Assembly (NCBI GenBank): GCA_018658605.1
Contig: JABHUV010000318.1
Coordinates: 1-32,407 of the forward strand
From: Planctomycetaceae bacterium
GTDB taxonomy: Bacteria > Planctomycetota > Planctomycetia > Pirellulales > Pirellulaceae
Direction of reading: 5' to 3'
DNA length: 32,407 nucleotides
A program made the translations under genes and the position numbers. Below the pieces are notes generated by a model. That model was not told the DNA's origin and did no database searches. It saw only the letters and a program-made list of their open reading frames with translations. Positions within the stretch are counted from its first letter, which is position 1, and every line of letters begins with the position of its first letter. Positions 9,141-18,581 of this stretch are shown here, in pieces.

Positions 9141-9176
9141 CTAGCAACATATCTCGAGATGTGTTGCTAGTTTTTT
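9141..9176 (+). terminator. Intrinsic terminator after the RDD gene
   Basis: A near-perfect hairpin has arms CTAGCAACAT and GTGTTGCTAG, with paired ATCTCGAGAT between them, and is followed directly by TTTTTT on the plus strand. Reading the other way there is no good U-tract, so it mainly serves the plus-strand gene. Confidence 0.8.
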
Positions 9177-9186
9177 ATCCCGCCGC

Positions 9187-10410
9187 TTAATTTTGCGTAT
9201 CACGACGGAGGTTGATATCCTGAGGCGTATTGAGGCGGATGTACCATTGCATCCACAGGTCTTGGTCGTAACCAAAATTAACGCCTTCCGGAACGATCGT
9301 TAGAATCGCGGAATGCACCGAACGGTTGACCATATATTGCTCGACAACCTTTGGCTTTCCGCCAAAATTCAGACCACCCAATCCTGGTTGGTTTGGCGAG
9401 AAGTTCGCGTTAATGTTATTACCACCACCAATCGTATAGGTGTGCTTGGTACGTAGTGCTTTAATTAAAGGCAGCAAGGCATCCGCCATTGCAAGTTCAC
9501 CCAATGCATAACCACCGTTGTTGACCGTTTGATTGTCACTTGCATCTAACAACGAGATGAAAAAGAACATCGCGGAACGACTTTGCCAGTTACGTAGTTG
9601 ACTAAGGCAACGCTGCCTCAATACTTCGTCTGGGTCCATGGTAATGCACTTTAACATCGCCTCTACCGGAACGTTACCTCCAATCGCAATCAGTACTTCG
9701 AGGTACATAAACTTAATGTCTCGCGACAACTTCACTTGATTAAGACGCTCAGCCAAAGTCTTTGTCGCTCGATAATCCTTAATTGCTCTAATGTTCGCAA
9801 TCGCTGCTCCGGCCTTTGCGGGATTGTGTAAAATAGTAGATTCCCAACGCAGAATCTTGATACGCCATTGAATCTCACCATCTTCCACATCCTCATTGGC
9901 CCGTTTTACCGCTAATTCTTGCTTGGTCCGCCAACGACCTCCATCACGTACAAATCCTTGTTGACGCATCAACACATCTTCCTTGCGCCATTGTCCGTTA
10001 ATCTTGACGAACCCAAGTTTCTCTCTCACCGCGATATTGTCTGGATCAATACGAAGGACCTCTAGCAAATGAAAATCTCGCTGTTCAAAGAGATTAGCGG
10101 ATGCACATTTATCAGCCATAGCCAAATGCCCGGCAACGGTATTGGGTACCTTCGGTAACGATTCCTCGTACTGCTGTAAAACCTGAGGCTTGCTTACAAC
10201 TTTGCGAACCTGTTTTGCTGACAAGACAAGTTTTCCAATCGACGTCTCAATTTCATACGACGTTCGCGGGTCCTGATCAGGATTAAGTAACTTGCCATCA
10301 ACCGTGCTACCGGTCGACAAATAAAACGTTTCCGCAGAAACCATCAACGCGGCAAACTGACACAATAGGACAGCACAACAAAAGCGAATTCCTCTTGCCC
10401 TAATCTCCAT
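9187..10410 (-). CDS. Exported HEAT-repeat-like protein, unknown function
   Basis: A 407-residue protein with a Sec signal (residues 1-26, cleavage after VSA). Residues 27-70 form a small beta-rich segment that reads like a response to conversion pressure (FYLSTGSTVDGKLL, LVLSAKQVRKVV). Residues about 85-165 contain a TPR-like segment and paired NGQWRKEDVLMRQQGF and DGGRWRTKQEL motifs. Residues about 190-320 are helical and HEAT-like, with paired helices such as LLPLIKALRTKHTYT. A low-complexity Asn/Gly stretch follows (about 323-345). A Shine-Dalgarno GAGG lies 9 nt before the ATG. The gene stands alone, divergent from the DUF423 gene. Planctomycetes carry many such exported HEAT/TPR proteins of unknown role; no catalytic motif is visible. 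Confidence 0.7.
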   Translation of the reverse strand: MEIRARGIRFCCAVLLCQFAALMVSAETFYLSTGSTVDGKLLNPDQDPRTSYEIETSIGKLVLSAKQVRKVVSKPQVLQQYEESLPKVPNTVAGHLAMADKCASANLFEQRDFHLLEVLRIDPDNIAVREKLGFVKINGQWRKEDVLMRQQGFVRDGGRWRTKQELAVKRANEDVEDGEIQWRIKILRWESTILHNPAKAGAAIANIRAIKDYRATKTLAERLNQVKLSRDIKFMYLEVLIAIGGNVPVEAMLKCITMDPDEVLRQRCLSQLRNWQSRSAMFFFISLLDASDNQTVNNGGYALGELAMADALLPLIKALRTKHTYTIGGGNNINANFSPNQPGLGGLNFGGKPKVVEQYMVNRSVHSAILTIVPEGVNFGYDQDLWMQWYIRLNTPQDINLRRDTQN

Positions 10411-10590
10411 GTATCAACGCCTCTATAAATCACTTACTTTTAGTTAGTGTTACTACCGATAAGTATAGAGCTGTTCGTTTTTTATGGCAAAGCATTTTTG
10501 TGCAAGCCAGCAAACAACCTATTCGTATTTATCGTCAAACTAACGGCGTTTCGTTGAAACTATTAACGATTACTCGGAGGGAACTTCACT

Positions 10591-11049
10591 ATGTACGGAA
10601 GCAAATGGATACGTATCGGCTCAATTCTCGCGGCAATTGGTGTTGCCTGTGGTGCTCTGGGGGCCCATGCCTTGAAAACACGGCTCACCACAGATCCCAC
10701 GTTTGACGTAGAAACTACGCAAAAGATACTGGACAATTGGTCGACAGCAGTGCAGTATCTCATGATCCACAGTATCGCCATCATTCTCACCGGATTGGTC
10801 TCAGTCAACGTCTGCTCGAAACTACTCACCTACGCCGGTAGCTTCTTTAGCGCCGGTATCATCGGGTTCAGTGGAGGACTTCTGATCTATAACGTCGCAC
10901 TCGTAACCAGCGGAACCCAAATACTACCAATCGTCGTCGTCGCAGTTCCATTGGGTGGAATTTGTTACATCATTGGTTGGTGTTGTCTTGCCGCAGCACT
11001 GTGGAAGGGTAATACCTGTAACATCAAACCGAGTGATACGGAGGCCTAA
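10591..11049 (+). CDS. DUF423 small membrane protein (YgdD-like)
   Basis: A 152-residue inner-membrane protein with four hydrophobic segments (about 7-25, 55-75, 80-100 and 108-130). The N-terminal GSILAAIGVACGALGAHAL followed by a soluble loop and the segment NWSTAVQYLMIHSIAIIL match the DUF423 pattern, in which the AHAL and MIH motifs recur. The loop at 29-48 is longer than in E. coli YgdD. A strong Shine-Dalgarno (GGAGGGA) precedes the ATG. No function is established for the family. It converges with the secretin gene across a shared hairpin. Confidence 0.85.
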   Translation: MYGSKWIRIGSILAAIGVACGALGAHALKTRLTTDPTFDVETTQKILDNWSTAVQYLMIHSIAIILTGLVSVNVCSKLLTYAGSFFSAGIIGFSGGLLIYNVALVTSGTQILPIVVVAVPLGGICYIIGWCCLAAALWKGNTCNIKPSDTEA

Positions 11050-11073
11050 CACCGTCAGCCTATAAACAGTTAC

Positions 11074-11104
11074 ATAATAAAACCCCGACCGAAGTCGAGG
11101 TTTG
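11074..11104 (-). terminator. UUCG-loop terminator for the secretin gene
   Basis: Read on the minus strand this is CCTCGAC, loop TTCG, GTCGGGG, then TTTTATTAT: a fully paired 7-bp stem (one U-G wobble) closed by the stable cUUCGg tetraloop. On the plus strand the same hairpin has a C-A mismatch but is followed by TTTGTTT, so it may also serve the DUF423 gene. It lies 68 nt beyond the secretin stop. Confidence 0.8.
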
Positions 11105-11171
11105 TTTCTTGTAATTAATTTTGGCACAACTAACTGCGGTGTTCTCAAAGGCTGTAGAATACCTTGGCGGT

Positions 11172-14100
11172 TTATAGATCATCCGCCGTAATTCCAGTTT
11201 GACGTTTCTCTTCTTCCTCCTGAATAATAATCCGCGGAGTGACCATCATCATCAAACTTTCTGTATCCCGCCCGATACCAACGTTTTTAAACAAACGACT
11301 AATGTACGGCAACTGAGCCAACATCGGCACGCCACGTTCAGATCGACCTTCTGCAAGTCGCTTGATGCCGCCTAACAAAACAGTACCACCATCTGGAACG
11401 CTAACCGTGGTTGAAACTGAAGTAAAATTAAACGTTGGCAACTGAACCGTAGTACCACGCGATGTTTGCGATTGATTATTACGGTTAACCGGATTTCCCT
11501 CAGCGTCTAACACTGTCTCGCCTGTGCTCGTAGTCGTTTCACCGTCGAAGGTAAATTCTTCAACATTACCAATCCGGCTAAAGAAAGGAACTAATGTCAA
11601 TCGTACGAAGCGACGATCTTCAGAAACAACGGCTTGCACACTCATTGTAGTCCCCTCTCCAAGCACAACGATAATCGGTTGGTGTGCAACTGCAAAGTCA
11701 CCCACAACTGGCGAAAGACCTGTCACAAAGGGTCGTTGACTTAGATCGCTTACAGATGCCGTTTGACCATTAAACAAAGTCACTTTTGGTGCGGTCAACA
11801 CATTACTACGGGTATCACCCTGAGCTGCTTCGAGCAAGAAGAAGACTTCTATATCACTGAGAATTGCGAAACCAAACTGAGCGGCTGTTCCCGCATCATA
11901 CGCTCCAAATTGTGGAATCGCCGAGGCATAAGCGTCGTTCTGGTCGAACACCAAGTCCAAGTCAATGGTTGGTCCTTGACTATCCAAACCGAACATCGCC
12001 GATGGGCCACTGTCGTCTTGAATTAGACTAGGATCAACGTTGTCATCGATTTCAAAGTCGAAGTCGATCCCAATCCGCTCGAAAAAGTTGTCCGTCAAAG
12101 TAATCATGCGAACTTCGATCGTCACCTGCAAGTCTTGCGACTTACGTAGTTGTTCGAGTAAGTCACGAATTTCCTCATGAACCTGCTGTGTTGCACTAAC
12201 GACCAAACTGAGGTTACCGGGAAACGGTTGAATCGTTCCGGAACCCCCCTGGTCGTCCCAGGAAAGCGGCTCAATCGTTGACTTAATAAGGTTTATTAGA
12301 GTGTCGAAGTCGGCTTGAGGCGCTCCACCCTGACCACCTGCGGACAGCGTGGGATTATTACCAAGGGAACTAGCACCAGGCATAAGCCCATCCAGCGGCA
12401 TTTGGCCAAGCACTGATGAATTCTGTGACACAGCATCCGAAAGGTTTGCGGAAGCGAAATTCATTGGCATATTCGCGTTACCACTATTCATTCCGTTGTT
12501 TTGGTTAGCAGATCGAATTGCTGCCGGCAACCCGATATTAAAGCCCGGTACGAAGTTTGGAATCCCAATGACGAGATCCGCAACGTTGTACACGTTTTGA
12601 TAAACCTCAAGGTCCCTAGCTTGTTCGCTTGTTATCAACAATACTTCGTTTCGTATAACGTAACTCAATCGCAACTCGTCCAAGATTAGAGCCAAAGCAC
12701 TACGAAATGACACCGGCTGCGACAGCGTAATCGAAACAGGGGTATCACTCGTGATTCCCTCAGCACCAATACCTTGAGCGTCAACATGCACGTTAACACC
12801 CGTCATGCGAGCCAACGTATCAATCACAACACTCAATGGTGCGTTATTGAAATTGACGTCAACTGGCTGAGCTAATGCCAGCTGAATTTTCAACCCAGCC
12901 GGTGATAAATTTGAACCAGTTCGTTCTAGTAACTTCCGACGAGATGCGGTTAATGATTCCCAATTTTTCGCATCAAAGCGTAACGGCAGTCGAGTATCCA
13001 TTGGTAATTTTGAACGATCCACATCTTCTAGAGCGTCGAATGTCGCCTGTTCATACAGATCACCAAAGGTCTGTTGATCGGCATGGCGACGGATAAACTT
13101 GCTCTTCCAAATCATATTCTGCACAACAGAATCTTCAGGAGCGATCGCTTTGGCCTTTTTAGCAACGACTTCAGCTTCAGCATACCGTCGCTCATCCAAC
13201 AATAAATTGAAATCGTCAACCAAAACTGAAATCTCATCGCGATTTTCCTGAACATCAGCCTGACTTTGTTTAACGCGTGCCAGTGTGGCTTGATTTTTTT
13301 CATCCAGTTCAATATCTGACAGATTTTCCGCCAAATATTGCTCTAAGCTTGTAACACTGCGGTCAACAATCGTTAGCAGACGCCGTTTATTGGCTTGATC
13401 CAACCCAGCGTTTTCCACTTTATTTCGCAAGGCCAACAGGTTTTCCATTGCACCCCGAGGGTTGTCTACAGTCATATCCTCGGCAATTTTCTGCTCCGCC
13501 ATAATTTCGCTAAACAACTTCTGCCGCAGCAATTGTTGTGTTGCATCAATCTGGTTAAGCGGATTTGATGCTTCCAAGGAACCGCTGTTCTGGTCCAGGC
13601 CAGCTGAAATCAAACGAATCTTCTCTTGCAAATCTCGCCGCAGTACAGGGTCAACATTGGCCTCATACCTCCAAGCTTCCTGAAATTTAGCTAAGGCTAG
13701 CGATCGGTCTTGTGATCGCAAAGCTACAATACCTTCTTGATACAAACCACGAGCTCGCGCTGAAACATTTTCATTACCAGCGTACTGAGCAGGTGTTGAA
13801 CTCGAAGCAACCGTTACTTGACTCGGGTTCTGAGTGGGGTTGTAAATACTTGGTCGAATAACACCAACACCAGATTGCCCTGAACCTGTTTGTGCCGCGA
13901 CACCCGCTGTCATTTCATCTAAACGTAATCGCACTTGCCACGTTCGCAACTCGTTACCGACAAAGGCACTATCAGGAACTCGCAAACCTTCCGCTCGAGC
14001 CAACGATTGCTGAGCCGTAGCAAAATCACCACGATCAATTGCAGCTTGGCTAACGCTCAACAACTGCAACACTTGCTGTTTGACACTTGGAGCCGCAATA

Positions 14101-14744
14101 TTTGCAACCGTTGTCCGCGGACGGGCTATCAATTGATTTTGAGGGACACCAGCTTGTTGCAATTCCGCAGCCAACTGGTTTGGACCATATTCATTGTTAG
14201 CAAAAGGCGCACCAAAACTAGCAGCATGGTGATACCAATTTAGAGCTGCCTGTACATCTTTTGCTTGTATCGCATTGCGAGCCTGGGTCAAAGCGGCCAC
14301 AGCTTGTGCCTTCGCTTGTTGAGCATTTAGCATCGGTGCAGCAGCATTTTGATTTACCTGTGGACTGTCGCCAACGCTGATTTGTATAGGTTGCTGGCCC
14401 GCAGCAGCTTGGATCGCTGCTCGTACTTTCTGTGGGGTATCCTCAAACCGAACAGTCAACGCATCGTACTGTGGATTCAATCGCTCAGCTTTGATTACGT
14501 AATCACTGGCTAATGCATAATTACTTTCTTGGATCGCTTGTCTTGCAAGCTTAAGCCATTGCCCCGCTTCCGTGCGAATTGCCTTATTATCAGTTACCGT
14601 GGCCTGCCCTTTCACAACCGTTTGTTGTGTGAGACCCACAAAACATAGATTTACAGCTAAGGCTGTAATCAGAATTCGATATACCGGTTTCAATGCAAAA
14701 CTCCTGTTGAGGCATAGTAAATATTGAGAATAATTATTTTTCAT
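11172..14744 (-). CDS. Large TPR-containing secretin (type II/III secretion GspD/PilQ superfamily)
   Basis: About 1190 residues, roughly twice a classical GspD. Counting from the alternative ATG at 14789, residues 36-58 are a signal or membrane segment. Residues about 75-600 are helical TPR-like repeats, including NYALASDYVIKAERLNP and RYAEAEVVAKKAKAIAPED. Residues 640-720 are a secretin N0/STN-like domain (VNFNNAPLSVVIDTLARMTG). A Gln/Asn/Gly-rich linker spans 750-825 and an N-domain lies at 828-885. The secretin core runs from 885 to 1190, with RSNVLTAPKVTLFNGQTA, VPDGGTVLLGGI and LMMMVTPRIII. Secretins form outer-membrane gated channels. The start at 14744 is preferred because GGGA lies 6 nt upstream and the signal then begins sooner. 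No other secretion gene is adjacent, but a vWA gene is divergent. Confidence 0.88.
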   Translation of the reverse strand: MKNNYSQYLLCLNRSFALKPVYRILITALAVNLCFVGLTQQTVVKGQATVTDNKAIRTEAGQWLKLARQAIQESNYALASDYVIKAERLNPQYDALTVRFEDTPQKVRAAIQAAAGQQPIQISVGDSPQVNQNAAAPMLNAQQAKAQAVAALTQARNAIQAKDVQAALNWYHHAASFGAPFANNEYGPNQLAAELQQAGVPQNQLIARPRTTVANIAAPSVKQQVLQLLSVSQAAIDRGDFATAQQSLARAEGLRVPDSAFVGNELRTWQVRLRLDEMTAGVAAQTGSGQSGVGVIRPSIYNPTQNPSQVTVASSSTPAQYAGNENVSARARGLYQEGIVALRSQDRSLALAKFQEAWRYEANVDPVLRRDLQEKIRLISAGLDQNSGSLEASNPLNQIDATQQLLRQKLFSEIMAEQKIAEDMTVDNPRGAMENLLALRNKVENAGLDQANKRRLLTIVDRSVTSLEQYLAENLSDIELDEKNQATLARVKQSQADVQENRDEISVLVDDFNLLLDERRYAEAEVVAKKAKAIAPEDSVVQNMIWKSKFIRRHADQQTFGDLYEQATFDALEDVDRSKLPMDTRLPLRFDAKNWESLTASRRKLLERTGSNLSPAGLKIQLALAQPVDVNFNNAPLSVVIDTLARMTGVNVHVDAQGIGAEGITSDTPVSITLSQPVSFRSALALILDELRLSYVIRNEVLLITSEQARDLEVYQNVYNVADLVIGIPNFVPGFNIGLPAAIRSANQNNGMNSGNANMPMNFASANLSDAVSQNSSVLGQMPLDGLMPGASSLGNNPTLSAGGQGGAPQADFDTLINLIKSTIEPLSWDDQGGSGTIQPFPGNLSLVVSATQQVHEEIRDLLEQLRKSQDLQVTIEVRMITLTDNFFERIGIDFDFEIDDNVDPSLIQDDSGPSAMFGLDSQGPTIDLDLVFDQNDAYASAIPQFGAYDAGTAAQFGFAILSDIEVFFLLEAAQGDTRSNVLTAPKVTLFNGQTASVSDLSQRPFVTGLSPVVGDFAVAHQPIIVVLGEGTTMSVQAVVSEDRRFVRLTLVPFFSRIGNVEEFTFDGETTTSTGETVLDAEGNPVNRNNQSQTSRGTTVQLPTFNFTSVSTTVSVPDGGTVLLGGIKRLAEGRSERGVPMLAQLPYISRLFKNVGIGRDTESLMMMVTPRIIIQEEEEKRQTGITADDL

Positions 14745-15150
14745 TTTTTTCCCGTGAGGGCCACTTTTATCTGCGAACTGTTTCAGCATGGATGAACCAC
14801 CATTTTGTCAAGCTGACTGACCAAAAACGAAAAAATGACGTTTTAACCTGAAAAAGTGCATCCCCCAGCCACTTTTAACAATGAATCTTCTCGCAATTTA
14901 CTCCGCAAGAATTTCCTTTGTGGGCTGTAAATAATGTTGTTTGCCGTATGGGTCAAGGTCACTTTCCCGACAACACAAAAAAGTTTTGGTGAGGATGGTC
15001 ATCCTGGTCGATTTATTTACTAATCCAGGTCATCCATTAGCGCCTATAATTACTCGTTGCTCGTGTACCCAATACGTTACCTATTGCTGCACTGCAACCG
15101 TTTTCCTTAAACTCGCCTTGATGTAAAACATCAGCCGAGGAACTACAAGC
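14745..15150. other. 406-bp divergent intergenic region, secretin / vWA
   Basis: No convincing gene is seen. TTGACA reads on the minus strand just before the alternative secretin start, but has no good -10 at proper spacing. TATAAT stands at 15045-15050 on the plus strand with a weak -35. GGTCATCC occurs twice about 30 nt apart (around 14997 and 15029). A 6-bp hairpin TGATGT/ACATCA (15119-15133) sits directly before the Shine-Dalgarno of the vWA gene. Confidence 0.5.
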
Positions 15151-16179
15151 ATGCAATCCAATCCACACAAGTCGAACTGCGCGTGGATCTATTCAGTAAT
15201 CCTCCACGTCGTTTTGTTTGTTGCGACCGCACTCTTGTGGACTCAAAGCAGTCCCACAGGCATCGTCGCCAGTGAGACTGCGCGTGACGTCGGAATCGTT
15301 ATCGCCCAAACCCCCAACACGAGTGCAACCGAGTACTTTCAAGAATCCGATCTACCCAAGACAACCGACGATCAGCAAAACAACCAAGAGGCCAACAACG
15401 TTGGTAGCAGCGCAGCGGCGGCTAACGCAATACCCGAACTAGAGCTCCCCGACATCAACCTTCCTGGCATGGCAAAGTTAAAAGCACCGGTTGCATCTGG
15501 AGATATCGAAAATGCATTGTCGCCGAGTCAACTTGCGGGCGGCGTACTAGGCAATCAACCCTCAGATGCCACGATTGCTGCAGCACAGGCACGCCTACCA
15601 CAATTCTCCGGACCTAGTGGCCCGAGCCTGCAGGTATCTCTATTTGGCAGTGCACCGGCTGTGGGACACGAGTTTGTTTTTGTCATCGACCGCAGCAAGA
15701 GCATGGGCGGGCAAGGTCTCAATGCCATGGCAGCCGCTCAGCAGCAACTAATAACCACACTACAAGGATTCGATAAGCAACATCACCATTTTAACATCAT
15801 TGCCTATCATCACCGCCCAACGTACTTCAAAAAAGGAAACATGCTTGCTGAATCAACACCTGCAGTACTGCAAACCATATCCCCATTCTTTGATGGTTTG
15901 GCCGCATTCGGCGGTACAGATCACGAGATGGGTCTGCTCGCCGCACTGCGTTTTAAGCCGGACGTCATATTCTTGCTAACCGACGGTGGGGATCCAGGAC
16001 TAAATCGCGCTCAAATAGGCGATCTCACCCGACACTGCGGATCGCGGACTACCGTACATGCAATTCAATTTGGTTTTGGGCCACTCCAAGAGGAAACAAA
16101 CTTTATGATTAAAATTGCCGAGGCAACGGATGGGAATTTTCACTACGTAGACATGAGAGAATACAAAGACACCCAATAG
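15151..16179 (+). CDS. Membrane-anchored von Willebrand factor A domain protein
   Basis: A 342-residue protein. Residues 11-30 are a single hydrophobic anchor (WIYSVILHVVLFVATALLW), followed by a disordered, acidic and Gln/Asn-rich stretch (about 50-165). The vWA domain spans about 172-335. It has a complete-looking MIDAS: D180-x-S182-x-S184 (DRSKSM), a Thr in GGTDHEMG and the Asp in LLTDGG. Such domains bind partner proteins through a divalent metal. The N-terminal layout (anchor plus linker) resembles TonB-like or bacterial batA-type vWA proteins of planctomycetes. Shine-Dalgarno GAGGAA precedes the start. It is followed 59 nt later by a small exported protein and is divergent from the secretin gene. 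The function is unknown. Confidence 0.85.
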   Translation: MQSNPHKSNCAWIYSVILHVVLFVATALLWTQSSPTGIVASETARDVGIVIAQTPNTSATEYFQESDLPKTTDDQQNNQEANNVGSSAAAANAIPELELPDINLPGMAKLKAPVASGDIENALSPSQLAGGVLGNQPSDATIAAAQARLPQFSGPSGPSLQVSLFGSAPAVGHEFVFVIDRSKSMGGQGLNAMAAAQQQLITTLQGFDKQHHHFNIIAYHHRPTYFKKGNMLAESTPAVLQTISPFFDGLAAFGGTDHEMGLLAALRFKPDVIFLLTDGGDPGLNRAQIGDLTRHCGSRTTVHAIQFGFGPLQEETNFMIKIAEATDGNFHYVDMREYKDTQ

Positions 16180-16238
16180 AACACACGGCAGCATCGCAAC
16201 GAGACACAAACTCCAACCTTAACCAACGGAGCTTCAAC

Positions 16239-16646
16239 ATGACCACACTTGCTCAATTTGCCGCCTTGCTTTTAGCAAGCTTTGGCGGAACGACTGCTGA
16301 AGTAACAGTCACCGACTCAGTCGACCTGATTGAAGTCAACCATCATTTTGATGAACATGGGCGTCTCGTCATGGAACAGGTTGTTTTCTATAAATGGTGT
16401 CCGCTCAAAAGTCGTTACCGAGTGTCCGATTGGCGACCACTGAAATCGTTGCACCAACTCCCACGCAAAGACTTTCGCCGCAACATCTATGAGGCCCATT
16501 GGAAAGATGGACGGCATTTTCGGCACGTCACGGCACCTCAGTTCCGCGAAACGTGGACCGCCTACGATCCAGAACTCACCGATTCGCTGATAGCGCCAAA
16601 GCAATACCGACAAATACTCGCCAAACCGACCTTGAAAACACGGTAA
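16239..16646 (+). CDS. Small exported protein of unknown function, 135 residues
   Basis: Not recognised. Residues 1-20 are a signal-like hydrophobic stretch ending in TTAE. The mature part is rich in aromatic and basic residues, with FYKWCPLKSRYRVSDWRPL (about 50-68) and then RKDFRRNIYEAHWKDGRHFRHV (positions about 75-97, with Trp, His and Arg clustered). A single Cys is present. A good Shine-Dalgarno (GGAG, 8 nt upstream) and placement 59 nt behind the vWA gene suggest a shared transcript. It ends about 60 nt before the convergent sugar phosphate cyclase gene. Confidence 0.6.
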   Translation: MTTLAQFAALLLASFGGTTAEVTVTDSVDLIEVNHHFDEHGRLVMEQVVFYKWCPLKSRYRVSDWRPLKSLHQLPRKDFRRNIYEAHWKDGRHFRHVTAPQFRETWTAYDPELTDSLIAPKQYRQILAKPTLKTR

Positions 16647-16708
16647 CTGCAGTCTAGAGACTTCGCCTCTGTAGAATTCATCCACCAATGTGCGATCACA
16701 ACACCTAT

Positions 16709-17875
16709 TTAGGCCAAATGTGATTGAACGTTGGCATAACGCATCACGTACTCGATCGCCTCAACCATTTGATCACGTTGCACCTGGTGCACATCAATCG
16801 CGTCACCGACGTTGCGTAACATGGTTAATGTCAGGCGACCGCCAAGATGTTGCCTGAATTCTTCCAGGCCACAAAACAGCGTTTCCACGTCCCTCAATGA
16901 ACCATCGGTCAAAGTGAACCCTAAGTCCGTCAGGCATTTAAGAACCTTTTCCGGTACCGCAGGATCTAACCCGTGCACTAACGATGAATAGACGGTATCA
17001 ATAGCTACGCCAATGGCGACTGCTTCACCATGACGCAAGGCAAAGCCACTCATGACTTCCATTTTATGCGCCGACCAATGGCCGTAATCTAATGGGCGCG
17101 CTTCCAAAGCTTCATACGGATCGCCGCCTTGGGTTATATGATCCAAGTGCATCTTTGCGGATTCCTTGATAACCGGCAATGCGACTTCCATATTACGCTG
17201 GCGAATTTCGACCGCATCATTACAGATCTTTTCAAACTGTGCCGGAGCTTTAAGCAACGAAACCTTTACGGCTTCCGAAAATCCACTGATGAAGTCTCGA
17301 TTCGACAATGTCGTTAACAACTCAGCATCATTAATTACGGCCCACGGCACAGCGAACGCTCCCATCCAATTCTTCTTTTGGAACAAGTTCGTGCCGTTTT
17401 TCACACCGACTCCTGAATCGCCTTGAGCCAACGTCGTCGTGGGCAATCGCACCAATCGTAAACCACGATGCGCGATCGCAGTCGCAAACCCTACTGCATC
17501 TAATACGGCACCGCCGCCAATAGCAATCACATAACTGCGGCGGTCCAAATCTCCGGCATTGAACACTTTCAACATGCGTTCAACGACATGCACATCGTTC
17601 TTAACGTCTTCTCCACCTGGAACGAGTTGAACACTGCCAACTCGTTTAATACCGTCAGCGTTACTATCAATGAAGCGATTTATTTTATCGAGCAAATCCG
17701 GCGTCGCATCAGCCACATGTTGGTCGACCCAAAATTGAACACGGACTGCGTGGCCATCAGACGATTCTAACACGGCAGCCAAAACGTCACGATCTTCCCC
17801 AAATACGTCCGTGGTAAATCGCAAACGATGAGTCTGCGGCACGACAAATTCAACATCAAATTGATCGGGAGACAC
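16709..17875 (-). CDS. 3-dehydroquinate synthase-family sugar phosphate cyclase (EboD-like)
   Basis: 388 residues; AroB-family enzymes cyclise sugar phosphates with NAD and a divalent metal. The NAD-binding segment is [19 protein letters not shown], followed by [20 protein letters not shown]. The metal-binding part includes [23 protein letters not shown] and [13 protein letters not shown]. Canonical AroB reads DSSVGGKTGVN and FGHTFGHAIE; the [10 protein letters not shown] and GHWSAHK variants here match the longer EboD-type group, so a role other than the shikimate pathway is plausible. It starts with GTG at 17873-17875 with a weak GAGA upstream. No other ebo genes are nearby. AroB function cannot be excluded, and no second aroB is in the window. 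Confidence 0.8.
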   Translation of the reverse strand: MSPDQFDVEFVVPQTHRLRFTTDVFGEDRDVLAAVLESSDGHAVRVQFWVDQHVADATPDLLDKINRFIDSNADGIKRVGSVQLVPGGEDVKNDVHVVERMLKVFNAGDLDRRSYVIAIGGGAVLDAVGFATAIAHRGLRLVRLPTTTLAQGDSGVGVKNGTNLFQKKNWMGAFAVPWAVINDAELLTTLSNRDFISGFSEAVKVSLLKAPAQFEKICNDAVEIRQRNMEVALPVIKESAKMHLDHITQGGDPYEALEARPLDYGHWSAHKMEVMSGFALRHGEAVAIGVAIDTVYSSLVHGLDPAVPEKVLKCLTDLGFTLTDGSLRDVETLFCGLEEFRQHLGGRLTLTMLRNVGDAIDVHQVQRDQMVEAIEYVMRYANVQSHLA

Positions 17876-18065
17876 GGATATTTCTCACTATTCGTAGAGG
17901 TTTTATTCTATGGATGTGAATTCTATTGTACCGCGCCCACCTAGGGATCTTGAAGGCGGCAATCCTCAGTTTTCACAGTTTTCTAGGACTTCGACACCTT
18001 GAATGAGTGAGGGGAGGGAGATCGCCAAGTAATCAATAAACAGGGCGGTGCCATCCTGATACCCC

Positions 18066-18578
18066 TTACCGCAATGTGTGATGCCCATGTTGGCGACGGA
18101 GATCGTTGACGCATTGCAAAGCATTTGGATCTAACTTGAAAAACTTTACCAACTGCGATTTGGAACACCCCACAAGGTCGGCAAAACCCTGCAAGTCCCC
18201 TTGCTCCTGCTCAATGTGATCAAGAGCTTCACTCAACATCGCTGGGAAATCGTTGTGATGCTTGCTGATCGTGATCCGTTGAGCCTGCACTCGCTCGTTC
18301 CAATATACCGTTGGCTTACAACAAGCAGCGCAACGCACCTCCAAGGCCAATCGTACACGCAAACGAAACAACGCCTGTTTCCGATTTTCCTCCTGCACAC
18401 GCCGCTCACTCGCCATTGCTGATACACCTGTTGGAATATGAGTGTAAACTACTGCCGTTTCAACTTTATTACGATGCTGCCCTCCAGGCCCGCTGCGACG
18501 TTGCCTGCGTGATTTACACTGACTTATCAAATCATCTAGCGGCAGCGTAGCTGGGTGCGGAGCTATGATTTCATGCAT
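18066..18578 (-). CDS. Peptide chain release factor-like protein (GGQ domain)
   Basis: 170 residues. The N-terminal half (about 20-90) is the RF-1/RF-2 peptidyl-tRNA hydrolase domain with SGPGGQHRNKVETAV; GGQ is at 32-34 and is complete. No stop-codon recognition domain is present, so it resembles ArfB/PrfH-type ribosome-rescue factors rather than RF1/RF2. Unlike ArfB, it lacks a long basic tail; instead residues 100-165 form a helical region with DLQGFADLVGCSKSQLVKF, resembling a helix-turn-helix, and a C-terminal basic end. It begins 3 nt after the stop of the P-type ATPase with no separate promoter, so it is probably translated from the same message. Confidence 0.82.
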   Translation of the reverse strand: MHEIIAPHPATLPLDDLISQCKSRRQRRSGPGGQHRNKVETAVVYTHIPTGVSAMASERRVQEENRKQALFRLRVRLALEVRCAACCKPTVYWNERVQAQRITISKHHNDFPAMLSEALDHIEQEQGDLQGFADLVGCSKSQLVKFFKLDPNALQCVNDLRRQHGHHTLR

Positions 18579-18581
18579 GGA

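Noticed and set aside
15045..15050. TATAAT before the vWA gene as a firm promoter
   Set aside because: The -10 matches perfectly but no acceptable -35 or extended -10 TG is present, so it is only mentioned in the intergenic entry.
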